A stretch of DNA of 64,000 nt, from positions 36,514,356 to 36,578,355 of the forward strand of contig OV277870.1 of the NCBI GenBank assembly GCA_922989275.2. The letters are read 5' to 3'. Shown here in pieces: positions 35,974-46,989 of this stretch; position 1 is the first letter of the stretch; each line of letters opens with the position of its first letter. The notes below the pieces were generated by a model, which saw only the letters and a list, made by a program, of their open reading frames with translations, was not told the DNA's origin and made no database searches. Source of the stretch: Gari tellinella. Lineage: Eukaryota; Mollusca; Bivalvia; Cardiida; Psammobiidae. The position numbers were made by a program, and so were the translations under genes.

Positions 35974-37095
35974 ACATAAAGACGAGTGTCAAACTGTTTG
36001 GATACAGATCAGACGCCGCGTTACGCGACGTCTGATCTGGATCTAAACTGTTTGCAAAAATCAATAAAGTCGCGACCAGCAGGCAAAGGGTTCAGGGAAA
36101 AATCCAATTTGCAATTAGAATAGTCTATTTTGATATTTAGGTTGAATATACGTATTTTGAAAAGTACAAACAGTGCAGACTCGGATCGATGGGCTACATT
36201 AGGAACCCTACGACTAGGCTCTGCACTGTTTGCATAGTACAATGACAAGCTTAACAAGTACAATATTTGTTAACGACGATTATACTTGTCGCTAGAATCG
36301 AATGTGCTTCCCTTTTATTGTGTTCCATGTCGCTTTTATGGAAACACGGTAATTAGGTAATTTACTTTACCCTGTTTATTTGATGTTTCAGCCCTTTAAG
36401 TGGTTTCATTTCGCTTATGATAAACTTACTTGAACGACTGTTACTCTTGTAAATAAGTTTGTACATATTAAGTGCAGTGCGAAACAATTATTCTTTCTTA
36501 AAATAGCGGTCAAACAGGTCAGAGCCAGATCAGACGCAGAGTTACTCGACGTCTAATTTGGACAAACACCGGTTGCAATTGGCTTACCTGATTTTGTACG
36601 TGCGCTTTTGAGAGTGAATCGTATATTCCGCTGTGCGTAACTATGTTGTTACTTTGTTACTATAAGTTATATACATATACATGTACATTTAATTGCGCCA
36701 TCGCTCTAAACTTTTCCCCGGTTGTGAGCTTTCGGTGTTTAAAACAGATGGATACCTAAGCAGAGGGGGCTGGCCGTGAATTCCGTTAGGAGTTTCATGC
36801 TTTGCTTCGCTTTGTTCTAGACGTCCACTATTTACAAAATTACATTAACGTGATTCACTTGAAAACAGGTGTTCATTCTCCTCATAGTTTATCCGAGGAA
36901 TCTTCCTTTTTTTTCCTTTTTTCGTTCTTTTTTTGGATTGATCTCAATCATATGATCTTTTTGTTTGGATTTATACATAAAAACAATAGTTTTGTCACGT
37001 GATATGATTTGACCTGTTTAAACAATTTGATTATATATGCTGATGTAACGAGATACAATGTGTATAAGTTACCAAATAAACTATGTCTATGTCTA
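35974..37095. mobile_element. 1.12-kb insertion specific to block B
   Basis: Block A has the empty site. The insertion is bordered by TGTCATGAA on both sides (35965-35973 and 37096-37104), a 9-bp target duplication. The right end is 'aataaactatgtctatgtct', a polyadenylation-like signal followed by a short TATGTC repeat, as in non-LTR retroelements; strand + is then likely. Within it are T1 and T4 hairpin remnants (about 35992-36056 and 36168-36232). No protein is recognisable. Confidence 0.75.
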
Positions 37096-37189
37096 TGTCA
37101 TGAAGTCATTGAATAGTGCTCTCCATTTGGTACATTGTTGATAAAGGGCGAATTTACACGTCATTCATTGGGCTAAGGACGAGCTTCGG

Positions 37190-38266
37190 TCAAAATGTCG
37201 TTTCCCGTTGTCTTCGAATAGCTCTGCATTTAAAAGAAGGCGGCATCAGAAAGAGGCCTGGGTTGAACAGTGTCGGTTTGCGGTCCCGGCCTATAACTTC
37301 GTCAATCTCCTTGTGTAAAGCTTCCTGAAAGTTCCTGTTATTACACGACACCAACACCGCGCATGAAAGAAGAATTTGCAATGTGTGAACGCCACCAGCT
37401 ATAACATCCAGGTCGGAAATGACCTCACATCCGCTTTTCAAATTTTCTTCTTTTTGAAATTCAACAAAAGCACAATACAAGCTATTGGCATTATCCGAAC
37501 TTTCATTCATTCTTTTATATATTTGATCACGGGCTTGGGTGCAGTCTCTGTATAGCTTCCCGGGCAGTCCTGGTAAAAACCGGAGAAACGGTAGAGAGGT
37601 TAGGAACAAGTTCATCGAAGTTTCAAGTAGTAAGAGAACACTATCATCAAAGTCTGATATCATCTGACTCTCGTTACCAACCGGGGCTGTTCCTGTCAAT
37701 AAAATGAACATCATGTTTTTTAAGGAAGACCGAATCAAAGCGCTCATTTCGAAATCCTTTCCCTTGAAACTGTCAATCTGCTGAACCATTCCACATATAT
37801 CTCCCGTCACCTGATTTTCGAAAACAGTTTGTCCTTCAGATAACATTTTTAAGGACTTTGTAACCATCTTTCGGAACAAAACAGTATGCTTACCATAATG
37901 ATGTGCGAGCGCAAGATCACTTTTCTCACCTAGAACATACTTCCCGACAAACGTTTCAGGTCGGTCGAAAAACATATCCCCGTACTCCTCTCCCTGTAAT
38001 ACTTTTCGAACAAGCGTAGGATCGTTCACGACCACAACCTTCTGCCCCTACATCGTGATCTGGAATATCTTTCCATATTTCTCAGCCAAAGAGAAAAAGC
38101 TGAAGTACATCTTGGTGACATTCACTGATAGTACAGAACCGAAAAACGGCAAACCTCTCGGTCCCGGAACTGGTGGGCTATTGGTACGGTTGCGAGACTG
38201 TCGGAAGTATAGCCATGTCACGAATGCCAACACAGAAATAAGCAGGAACGCAGTAAATGTAAACAT
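37190..38266 (-). pseudogene. Cytochrome P450 copy B (pseudogene)
   Basis: Nearly identical to copy A where it aligns. A TTG to TAG change gives a stop in 'ITM*GQK' (about codon 73). A 21-bp deletion removes NVKNIIL in front of the I-helix. A deletion of about 420 bp runs from after KPTL to just before PGLFLMPP, so ETLR, NPERF and the haem cysteine are gone. Both deletions keep the frame, so a long frame remains downstream of the stop, but no haem could be bound. The promoter region is also split by a 3-kb insertion. Confidence 0.93.
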
Positions 38267-38389
38267 TTTCACAGTCTCCTTATAAACCGTATTAGTTTTC
38301 CTCTTTGTGTTCTAGATGTTATGCAGGGGTCCACGGGTCAGGTATGGGGAATTAACTCTGGCACCCTTTCAGGATCCTGTCTCCGATAT

Positions 38390-39862
38390 CTATAAAAAGA
38401 TCAAAAGCGTGTCCTTTCCGTATTCTTTATTTGATACAACGTTGGTCAGATCACAAATGTCTTTTAAAATTAAACAAATGATTATGTATTCAAAATCTTA
38501 CAGTGTATAAAAATAAGTAAACCAAACGCCATATGTAACATTACACGTGTTTGTACTTTATAATAACAAGTACATGTACATAAGTACACCAACGCTCATT
38601 TGTATAAAACAATATTCGCAAAGAGCTGGGCTTCTTAACGTGTTAATCAGTGTATGGCCATGTAATATACACTGTCTGAATTTTACGCTGCGTAAAATTT
38701 ACACGATTGTAATTTTTACGCTACGTGAAATTTACACATAATAAATTTCACACTGTAAATATTAAATACTATTAGTTAATTGCAACCATCTAAAATGCGT
38801 GTGACATGCACGCATGCCGCCTTGCGTGCGTTTCACATATTTGTAAATATTACCCTTTTACATTATTTAGCTTGTACATCTTAATATACAATGTCTGAAT
38901 TTTACGCTGTGAAAAATTTACACAATTGTAAATTTTACACTGAGTGCGATCCACACAATAATTTCACAATGTTTATCGTTTAATGCTATTATTTAAGATA
39001 TTTGAAAGAATCTAACATGCGTGTGACATACACGCATACCAGCCTGCATGCGGTTAACATTACCGTAAATATTACACTTACTATTGCACCGCCTTGCGTG
39101 CATTTAACATGATTGTACATATTACACTGTATACAGTATTTGGCATATAAATTCATTAAATATATGACCACGTAATATACAGTCTGAATTTTACACCGAG
39201 TGAAATTTACACCATCGTAAATTTCACACTGCATGGAATTCACACAAAAATAATTGCACATTGTTATGCTATTATGCAGTTATTTGAGAGAATCTAAAAT
39301 ACGTGTGACATGCACGCATATCGTATTGCGTGTGTTTAACAAGATTGTAAATGTTACACCATATACATTCTAGTCTGCCCGACTAGAACTTAATTATTCA
39401 AAGGCATAATCTGTACCTATATATATGGGAATGTAGCCAGAGCGCTACACGCTTAACATTATCAAATACATATCAACACTGAATGCACCATAACTATTCG
39501 AGGTAAAAGTATATGCAGCATACACGCATTTCAATTAACCACTATTCAATGTGCGTCAATGTGGAAATGCGTGAATTTTACACGTTTATCAACTTTGCCC
39601 TATTGCAATTTTCTAACAGATCTTAAGTTCGAAAGAACTAGCCAAGTGCAAGATACTTTAACATTCAACTGCAGCGTATACGTAACGTACAGTTTGTGTT
39701 AAAATAACCATAACACATGAAATAACCAAATGGTGAAAACAGCCTGGATATGCAATAGTCACAATTTTAACAAAAAATAACATTTCTTACCTATAAAAAG
39801 ATCAAGAGCGTGTCCTTTCCGTATTCTTTATTTCATACAACGTTGGTCAGATCACAAATGTG
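38390..39862. repeat. Direct repeats flanking a three-unit tandem array
   Basis: A 73-bp sequence beginning ctataaaaagatcaaaagcg occurs at about 38388 and again at about 39791 with few changes. Between them, units of roughly 240-260 bp start near 38660, 38885 and 39170, each with 'gtctgaattttac', a set of 'aaatttacac' motifs and 'gcgtgtgacatgcacgcat'. Confidence 0.65.
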
Positions 39863-40322
39863 ACCTTACCACGGAAAGACACGCTTTTAACCCGAATTTG
39901 CGGATCAAGCAATAACCAATCAAATCGCACGAAAAATTGACATGCATTGACTTAATTATCTCAACTCTAGGTGTCAGACTTCCGAAACCCTTTGGCTTTG
40001 AGCGGTAAAAAGGTGTTAACAGATTGTTGTTTGAGGAAGACCAATGCCGGCGTAATTCAGCGGAAATAATCAACAAGTCGTTTGATTATTGTTACGTGGC
40101 GTGAAAACTTATTGAGACGAACTCGGACTTAATTACTGTGGCATCTGTTATGAAAACTTTCACGTGATATAGCTATTTTCTAATCAGGTTCTACTAAATC
40201 TCGCATTATTAAAAATAGATGTTTTAAATTCCGAAAAGGTTTTCAGTAAAAAGTCCGAATTAATCCCCATCACATAAAATATGTAGATAAAATGTAATAC
40301 AACAGTTCTGGAGCCATCTATT

Positions 40323-41283
40323 GACAAGAAATATCTTTAAAAAAGATATTCGGCGGAATGAGTGGTTGAACTAAGGCTATATAGATGCATGGATGTGCAA
40401 AATTAAATGAAATTGAGGTTTTCGGATTGAAAAGCAAAAAAACATGAACAGTAACTTTTATTTAAAATGCAAAACTATCATGTACAGAAATGCAAAACAG
40501 AACAATAATTTAACTCATATCCTAGCTACTGGTAGGAGATCCTCACATTAATCTATTGTTCTATATATCAAACTCCATTCATAGAGTTTCTTGAAACAAA
40601 CTATAGCATACACAAATGTACAGATACAACAGTCTGCTGAACTTCACTCTTGTAAATAATGATGAAAAAACACGATTGTGTTTAACTCACTTGAGGCCAT
40701 TAATTTTATATATAATATTGCTTTTAATGTATGGTATTGAAATGTGTACAAATAGTTAACAATTCAAACAAATTGGTAGTAAACAATTACAAAACACCTA
40801 GCTTCCTCTGTATATCTATAAAAAGATTTCAGATGTCATATCTTAAAGTAGAAGTATAATTGCATCATCCCAGTGTGTAGTAAACAGTGCAGTCTGTATC
40901 TCTAAATTTTACACTCACAGTCCACATCTGGTAAAACTGTAATTGGACATAGACCAGCCTACAGGGCTCCAGATAAGAGGGAGTAAACTAAACAAATCAC
41001 ATTTTTTCACTCCTTTCAGCACCAAACCCTATGGTGTAACCACTCATTTTGTTTGTCTCGAAGAGACAATTCAAATGTATAGTGACACCACAGGGTTTAA
41101 TGCACAAATAAAGATTTTAAGTTTTGAAATAATTCCCTTACCTGGAGCCCTGGCTACTATCCAATCAGACTATTCAGTTTCAACAGGTGCTATTAATTCT
41201 AAATTTCTGATCAAATATAATTGGTTGAAATGTGTGGCCAAATAGAAAGTGTGTCTAAATAGAAACCAGTCAGCTCCGCCGAA
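40323..41283 (-). mobile_element. Helentron-like nonautonomous element, copy 1
   Basis: On the minus strand it begins TTTTCGGCGGAGCTGAC and ends with the inverted TCCGCCGAA followed directly by the palindrome AATATCTTTTTTAAAGATATT and 'tcttgt'. A subterminal repeat at both ends with a hairpin only at the 3' end is the arrangement of Helentron-derived elements (DINE-1 type). An inner inverted pair, CAGGGCTCCAGATAAG and its complement, lies about 180 bp apart. Copy 2 is at 57399-58363. The 100-codon frame shared by both copies carries mostly amino-acid-changing differences and is unlikely to be a gene. Confidence 0.6.
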
Positions 41284-41834
41284 AAAAAAACTTTATACAA
41301 TAATGGCGTATAATAAACGCATCCAATGTAGTTATTTAACCGCATAAAATAGATATAAATGAAGAACGACTTACATGTAATTTTTAACCCTTCGTCTCCA
41401 CTTGTCTTCAAGTTGCCATCAGTTTGGATCCAGATCAGACGCCGCGACACGCAGCGTCTGATCAGGATCCAATTTGTTTGACACTACTATTTATGTTTCT
41501 TAAGCTAAAAATAATTTTAAAAATAATTTTTTAAAAATGCAGACGAAAAGTTTAAAGCAGACGATATTGTAGCTAGCGAAGGGTCAACGCGTAATATAAT
41601 ATGGTAGTTTAAATCGCCCACATTGTATATCCATCTGCCATTGTTTCAAGAACATATCACACACGTGCCAGTCAGTTTGGATCCAGATGAGACGCCGGGG
41701 AACTCGGCGTCTCATCTAGATCCCAACTGTTTGCAATTGTCATTTAAAAAAGCAACACACATAGCAGCACGTTAAAGGTACGTCTATAGTCGTGGACCAG
41801 TGGTGCTTCAATGAGCATACCAACAAGTATTTAT

Positions 41835-42386
41835 GTTTACTTCGTTCAAACATAAAGCATTTATCTTCTCCTTTCCAGTTTATAAACTGAACAAAAAACA
41901 AACTCAAAAGTAGGAGTCGGAGCCGACAAGGTCACTTTACTTAATCAAATAATCTCACATACATAACAGTGGATCAACACAAAAAAAATAGAGCCATATA
42001 AGTACTAATGGCTAAATAAATGTCACTAACATAATAAAATTTATCACTGCATGACAGATACTCTTTCATGACAAAAAGTCTGTGTCCACTGTTCCAAACA
42101 CACTGCAATCAAGTTAAACAACCATCTCATTACTCACTCACTATGGCAACCAAACATAAACCAGTCTGCAAAATAAAACACTATTTTAGCAAAGAAATAA
42201 CATAGGGAGGGTGGGTGGGAAAATGTCAAAAACGAAGTAACCGTAACCTTGTCGAACCGTCGAATGAGCTTATATCTCTATACATAGAGGCACGAGTAAA
42301 TACCCGGATTAAAACGCCTGACTGAACATAAATGGTTCAGTCCGATACAGTAAGCCACGTATAAACATACAATACGAAGATAAATT
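41835..42386. mobile_element. 552-bp insertion specific to block B
   Basis: TATTTAT lies on both sides (41828-41834, 42387-42393), while block A has it once. Near the ends TTTATCTTC and GAAGATAAA are inverted. No protein. Confidence 0.65.
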
Positions 42387-42647
42387 TATTTATAGTAAGT
42401 TTTGGCTATGAGTAGAAATATATATATATACTATAGAAACCCTCTATTACAAAACACTTAATGTACTAACTAGTATGTGTTAAATGTAGATGGCTGCTTA
42501 AAACAAAGTAGAAGTAAAATACAAAGCTCCCGAAGAAGCTTTCTGTTTTACTTTCCACATGCTTTAAGATGTCGCCTGTCTTTCATATCACATCAAAACC
42601 ATTCTCTTTAGTGATCGTAAAATATGGGGTTTTTACTGCAGTATTAA

Positions 42648-43184
42648 AGCGACTCGCAACCAGATGGTGCATTAAAAATAGTAATTTGTAAATATGTGTC
42701 AAACGCTTATATAAATGGTAAAGAATTAGTTTAGGATAAGAAATTCTGTTTAAAAAAATGTATTTCAATAAAAAAAAATATTGGTCTCTGGTGGAATTCG
42801 AACCCGGGGCCCGGCATTGGCGGACAGAATGCAAAATTGGGGAAACCGCTTAGACCAATGGACCACGGAACTATCCGTTTATCTCGGATCGATTTAACGT
42901 ATTTCAATGTGTAACGATCGAAAGTGCATACAACTTCGTAATTCGGCTCGTGTTTACGTCTGAGCCCGTGTAGAGAAGCAACAACAACAACTATACCGTC
43001 TACTAATCGGTATAGAAAAACGATGGAAAATATCTAAAAATCTAAGATTCGGTGACGATTCTTGAGACTTTCTTTGGACTGATCATATTTTTTTAGTGTC
43101 AGAAGCCAAATAATGCCACAAATTTGCTTTTATTTGAGTATTTTATTTTATTTTGACAAGTACACCATCCGGTTGCGAGTCCCT
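42648..43184. mobile_element. 537-bp TTAA element carrying a tRNA-like unit
   Basis: Ends AGCGACTCGCAACCAGATGG and (right, reversed) AGGGACTCGCAACCGGATGG form a 22-bp TIR. TTAA is on both sides, and block A has a single TTAA at the empty site (within tagtattaaaggcag). Contains the minus-strand tRNA-like unit at 42775-42873. Confidence 0.85.
42775..42873 (-). ncRNA. tRNA-like pol III unit
   Basis: On the minus strand: an A-box-like 'tggtctaagcgg', a B box GGTTCGAATTCC and then a run of nine T about 15 bases on, a pol III terminator. The T-stem pairs poorly, so it is not a normal tRNA; a tRNA-derived SINE head is the alternative. Confidence 0.55.
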
Positions 43185-43787
43185 TTAAAGGCAGGGGGCG
43201 TACACTTTTATATACTATAACCAGTGGCGGATCTACGTTTCAACCGCTCTACTCCAAATATATCGTCTCCTTAAAAAACATAAAATTGCCGTCTGCTCAA
43301 GTTTCTTCAAATGGAGATTTGAAGAACTTTGACTGATGATATATGTACATCATTATGAATGTCAAACGGTTTGGAATTTTATCAGACTCGGCGTCTTGTC
43401 GGATTTTTTATTGTTTGCTGTTAAAATATCAATCCAGTCGGCATTGACGATGGAACAAATCATCATGTCGTGTCAAGTCAAGCATGCGCATATCGGTCAC
43501 TCTTTGAAAAGAAGTTAAACTTGAAGTAGTTCAAGATAAGTCTCTGTTGAATGCAGGTCAACAGCAATGCAGAAAGCTCCTTTGAGTTTATGTTCTCGAT
43601 TCAAAAGTTTTATACCTATTGGACCATGCCTTATGGGCAATCACTTCCGTAAACCACTTTATTTAAGGAGTGGTGAGTAAAAATATTTTTTTGGACCGAT
43701 CGTACATTAAATAAAGATAAAAGTGATATTTTAAGCGACTTCTGGTTTGCAGGAGTCCGGTTGTATGGGAGTACACTGTAAAATTGG

Positions 43788-44084
43788 TTGTTTAAAGATG
43801 ATATAATTGAAACAGTTAACAATTTTAACTTTCTAGGCATAGCATTTAATTATACTGGTATTTTTGTTATAAAGAATCAGTTTGTTTATGGGAAAGCATT
43901 GAAGGCTATGAATGTAGTATTGTTATATATCAAGACATTTAATCTTAAGCCTAAATTATGTTTACATTTGTTTGATGCTTTTGTGTCTTCAATTCTGAAT
44001 TATGGAACGCCAATTCGGAGATTTATAAAGTCAAAGGATCTAGAACGTATCCATTTCGATGTTTGTAAAAAGAAAATGATTTAG
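43788..44084 (+). pseudogene. LINE RT C-terminal fragment, copy in block B
   Basis: Almost the same as 28772-29068 (for example NLKPK for ILKPK). It ends at a TAG after VCKKKMI. A fragment only; no start of its own. Confidence 0.8.
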
Positions 44085-44406
44085 GAAAACACTTAGTAGA
44101 TCTACTTGTAATAATGCAGTGTATGGGGAAATAGGTAGATTCCCGTTACATGTACATAGATATGTAAATATTGAATGCCAATGTACACAAGAAAATTGTG
44201 AGAAGGGTATGAAAATATGGCCTACATGTGTTAAGGATTTGTTATCTGAAAAATAATATGCCTTTTTAATATTTTTATGACGTTTTCTTATCACTATTCA
44301 AGCAAAGAATACATCCATGTTCTTGGGAGCACTGATAATGGTTTCAAACTGAACAAGAGAGGTATTGGGTGTGGAGATAAAACCGGGGATGATGAGTTTA
44401 CTAATA

Positions 44407-44735
44407 CAGTGCTCCCTCTCTACAACGACACCCAGTGGGAGACACAGATTATGTGTGTTGTTCGGAGGGAGTCGTTATAGAGAGGGAAAGTTTAGACTTG
44501 GTTTACGCGGCGTCTGATCTGGATTCAAGCTGTTTGTCATTCGTCATTATGTTTATGCTATCAAAATCACCACTTATATGTCACTTTGAAAAAACCCAGC
44601 AGACGACAATTTTAAGCAGATGATAGTGTAGCAGTAAAAGCGTTAGATATAATTGTGTTGTTTCGGGAACTGTTGCAAGCGTCGTTGTAAGGAGGGAGTC
44701 GTTGTTAGGAGGGCCGTTGTAGAGAGGGAGCACTG
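44407..44735. mobile_element. MITE family Y, clean insertion with TA duplication
   Basis: Filled site ctaaTA-CAGTGCTCCC...GGGAGCACTG-TAgtaaac against the empty site ctaaTAgtaaac at about 29385-29396. The 329-bp element keeps only the right arm of the hairpin (about 44498-44536). Confidence 0.92.
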
Positions 44736-45171
44736 TAGTAAACAATCGGAGAGATCAATATTTCTTTAAACATTGAACAATACTGTTAAGAGTCTGAAAC
44801 CCGGATTTGGCTTAAACCCTATTTTTTAAATGATTTCATGAAACACGTGGATATTTTAAGCATAATTAAACACCTCTTTCAACCAAGCGTCACTCAGTTT
44901 CCATTCAGATCAGAAGCAGACCAGATGCTGAATAATTCTAGTTCAGTTATTCAGCATCTGGTCTTGATGCAAATACTTTTGAATGCCGTACTTCTGCAGT
45001 TTTGATCTGGATTCGAACCCAGACATTTACCTCTTAAATGAATATCTATAACATTAATAATATCATTAACTGTTATAAATTATTTGATTTTTAAAATGTC
45101 AGACCACGGTTTACACTGTTTGCACGGCATGTTAATGCAGGACCAAGTCTATGCGTTAGATATTAATATAT

Positions 45172-45551
45172 AGTGAACCCCCATCCAAACCGGAACCTCT
45201 AAATACCGGAGTTCTCTCTAGACCGGACAAAAACGTTGGTCCCGTTTCCAACCCTTCTTTTTAACCCATTACGCCATAAATATGCCCTTTCACGTCTTTG
45301 GTTTATTCCTACACTGACGAAATTAGTTTATACATTCTAGCAGATTATAGCTTAACGTAGGTTGAAAGTAAAGCAGAATGCGCTTAAGGCGCATTCTGGT
45401 TTACTTTCAACCTGCTTTAAGTGTTCAGCTATCTTCCATACTAGAAACAAGCTATTTGGTAATGGGTGAAAACCCTTCTAAACTGGAAAACTCTTTAAAT
45501 CGGAATTTTTGTTGCCCCCGCATATGTCCGGATTAGAGGGGTTTCACTGTA
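45172..45551. mobile_element. MITE with AGTGAAACCCC-type ends, with a nested T2 MITE
   Basis: Left end 'tagtgaacccccatccaaac' and right end 'gaggggtttcactgta' are inverted repeats. A T2 MITE is inserted inside (about 45262-45467, TTAACCCATTACGCCATA to ggtaatgggtgaaa; its hairpin AGCAGAATGCGC pairs with one G/A mismatch). The left quarter is what block A lost at about 29784. Confidence 0.65.
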
Positions 45552-45645
45552 TACCGAAAACAAGCCACCAAATGGACAGAAAAGGCATTTCCATATCAAT
45601 AGGCCGAAACGACTCTTCATTCAAAGGTGAAAGTAGATCCTACTA

Positions 45646-45885
45646 CAGTGGTGAATCTGTTATTCTTTCCCGTTTAAACGCAAACGTACGCAAAGCACTA
45701 AAACGTAGAAAAGAACAACTTTTGGACAATTCTGATAATTCTTGTTTATCTTGGTGGCAAACAGTTTGGAGCCTGATCAGACGCCGGGTTACCCGGCGTC
45801 TGATCTGGCTCCAAGCTGTTTGCACTGCAAATAATAGTTTTAGCGTAAACGCGTTTATTGGGAGAGAATAACAGATTCTCCACTG
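45646..45885. mobile_element. MITE family X, copy 2
   Basis: 240 bp, CAGTGGTGAATC to gattctccactg with TA on both sides. Hairpin at 45767-45833 with GGAGCC/GGCTCC and GCCGGG/CCCGGC, but one arm now has AAGCTG against the other CAGTTT: one mismatch. Confidence 0.82.
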
Positions 45886-46554
45886 TAAATTGGTGATCAT
45901 CATATTTACTTCAGAATGTTATGTTTATTCACTAGAAGACTATATTAAATCGTTTCACTCTTTCTTTTAATAGATCTACAGTTTGAAAAATTAAACGTTC
46001 GTTTCTTTTTAAGCCATATTACTTTTGGAAAATCAACGCTGACTATAGACGGATTTTAATCAAAGATTTGAAACCATAAAAAAACAAAGATTTGAAACCA
46101 TAAAAACCGTGCTACGAATGTAAAGGATTTTGCTATCTAAATATTGAGTCATGTATGTATGGCAGCAGTCTTTTCATATTGCCATTGACAAAGTTTTCTT
46201 ATCACTATTTAGGCAAAGAATAAAAGACTTTTTTCTTAACAAAATTGATTTGCCGATATTGGAAATAATAATAATAAGCTGCTTTTATGCAAGGCATTTA
46301 AACTGTCATTTGGTTTCGAAGACTATTTAGATTTTGTAATAACAAGAGAAAATTAAACTAAATTCTTTTAATAGACTCGAACTCTCCGTACCAAAAAAAT
46401 ATTCCGAGGGATTTCCGCTTGCAGCAACACTCGCACAGGTCAGCATGCATTTAAATTGTATATCTATGGAATAATGGGTTAATGTAGTTTTCAATGTAAT
46501 GGCTAGACTGAGTCTACATGTCGCTTTTCTCCTGACATAGCAGATAAAACCCTT
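45886..46554. other. No gene seen
   Basis: A short direct repeat 'aaagatttgaaaccataaaa' occurs twice at about 46063-46105. Nothing else. Confidence 0.5.
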
Positions 46555-46920
46555 TAAAGACATCTCCTGACGACCTTTTGATCATAACGCCTTGCCAGAT
46601 TATTTACTGTCAATTTCCTTGCAAAAAGCATGGGTCTTGTGCATATTGAATAAATACGAAAGAAGACTCAAGCAGGAAACGCAACACAAACAACCCATCT
46701 CTAAAGCAGAACACACACACAGCCATACCATACCATTGAAGCGTCTTGTGTGAGATTCTACCTTTATATTGATAGTATGGTTAGAAATAACCATTGAAAA
46801 TCACTAGAGCATGAGTATAATCTGGACTTCTCCAGGCAAACTGCACGTGATTTGACAGTTACATTGACACCTCCAGAACAATATGCTGGTGGTCCCTCAA
46901 TGGACTAAGGAAAAATTATC
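46555..46920. repeat. Half of a foldback-2 family element
   Basis: 'tttaaagacatctcctgacg' and then 'aaaagcatgggtcttgtgca', 'attgaagcgtcttgtgtgag' follow the left arm of 14111-14782 in order, ending at 'ctcaatggactaagga'. The right arm is missing. Confidence 0.55.
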
Positions 46921-46989
46921 ATCTTCTTTAACTCGTTCACCGCCAAATTTTACCGCCTGTTTTTATTCCATTCGCCTGTTTTAATACTG

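Larger units (their letters stand above)
38318..41349. mobile_element. 3.03-kb insertion in the promoter of P450 copy B
   Basis: Copies A and C have the uninterrupted site. TAGAT is present on both sides (38313-38317, 41350-41354). The outer ends GTTATGCAGGGG and (reverse complement of the right) TTTTATGCGG share TTATGCRG. Inside are two 73-bp direct repeats, a tandem array and a Helentron-like element. No transposase found. Confidence 0.75.
41355..43251. repeat. P450 5'-flanking module, block B, with two further insertions
   Basis: T1 MITE about 41385-41586 (hairpin 41422-41484), GATGAG hairpin about 41670-41735 and 'aaagctccc' hairpin about 42493-42566 match block A. The module is interrupted at 41835-42386 and 42648-43184. 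Confidence 0.8.
43252..45300. repeat. Block B right part
   Basis: Copy of 28243-29905 with a 329-bp MITE inserted at 44407. Keeps the 57 bp deleted from block A near 45145-45200. Confidence 0.8.

Noticed and set aside
40962..41153. hAT MITE with CAGGGCTCCAGATAAG ends
   Set aside because: The inverted pair is real, but I found no 8-bp target duplication in either copy, so it is left as an internal repeat.
40943..41245. 100-codon frame shared with 57362-57703
   Set aside because: Most differences between the copies change the amino acid, as expected for non-coding DNA of a nonautonomous element.
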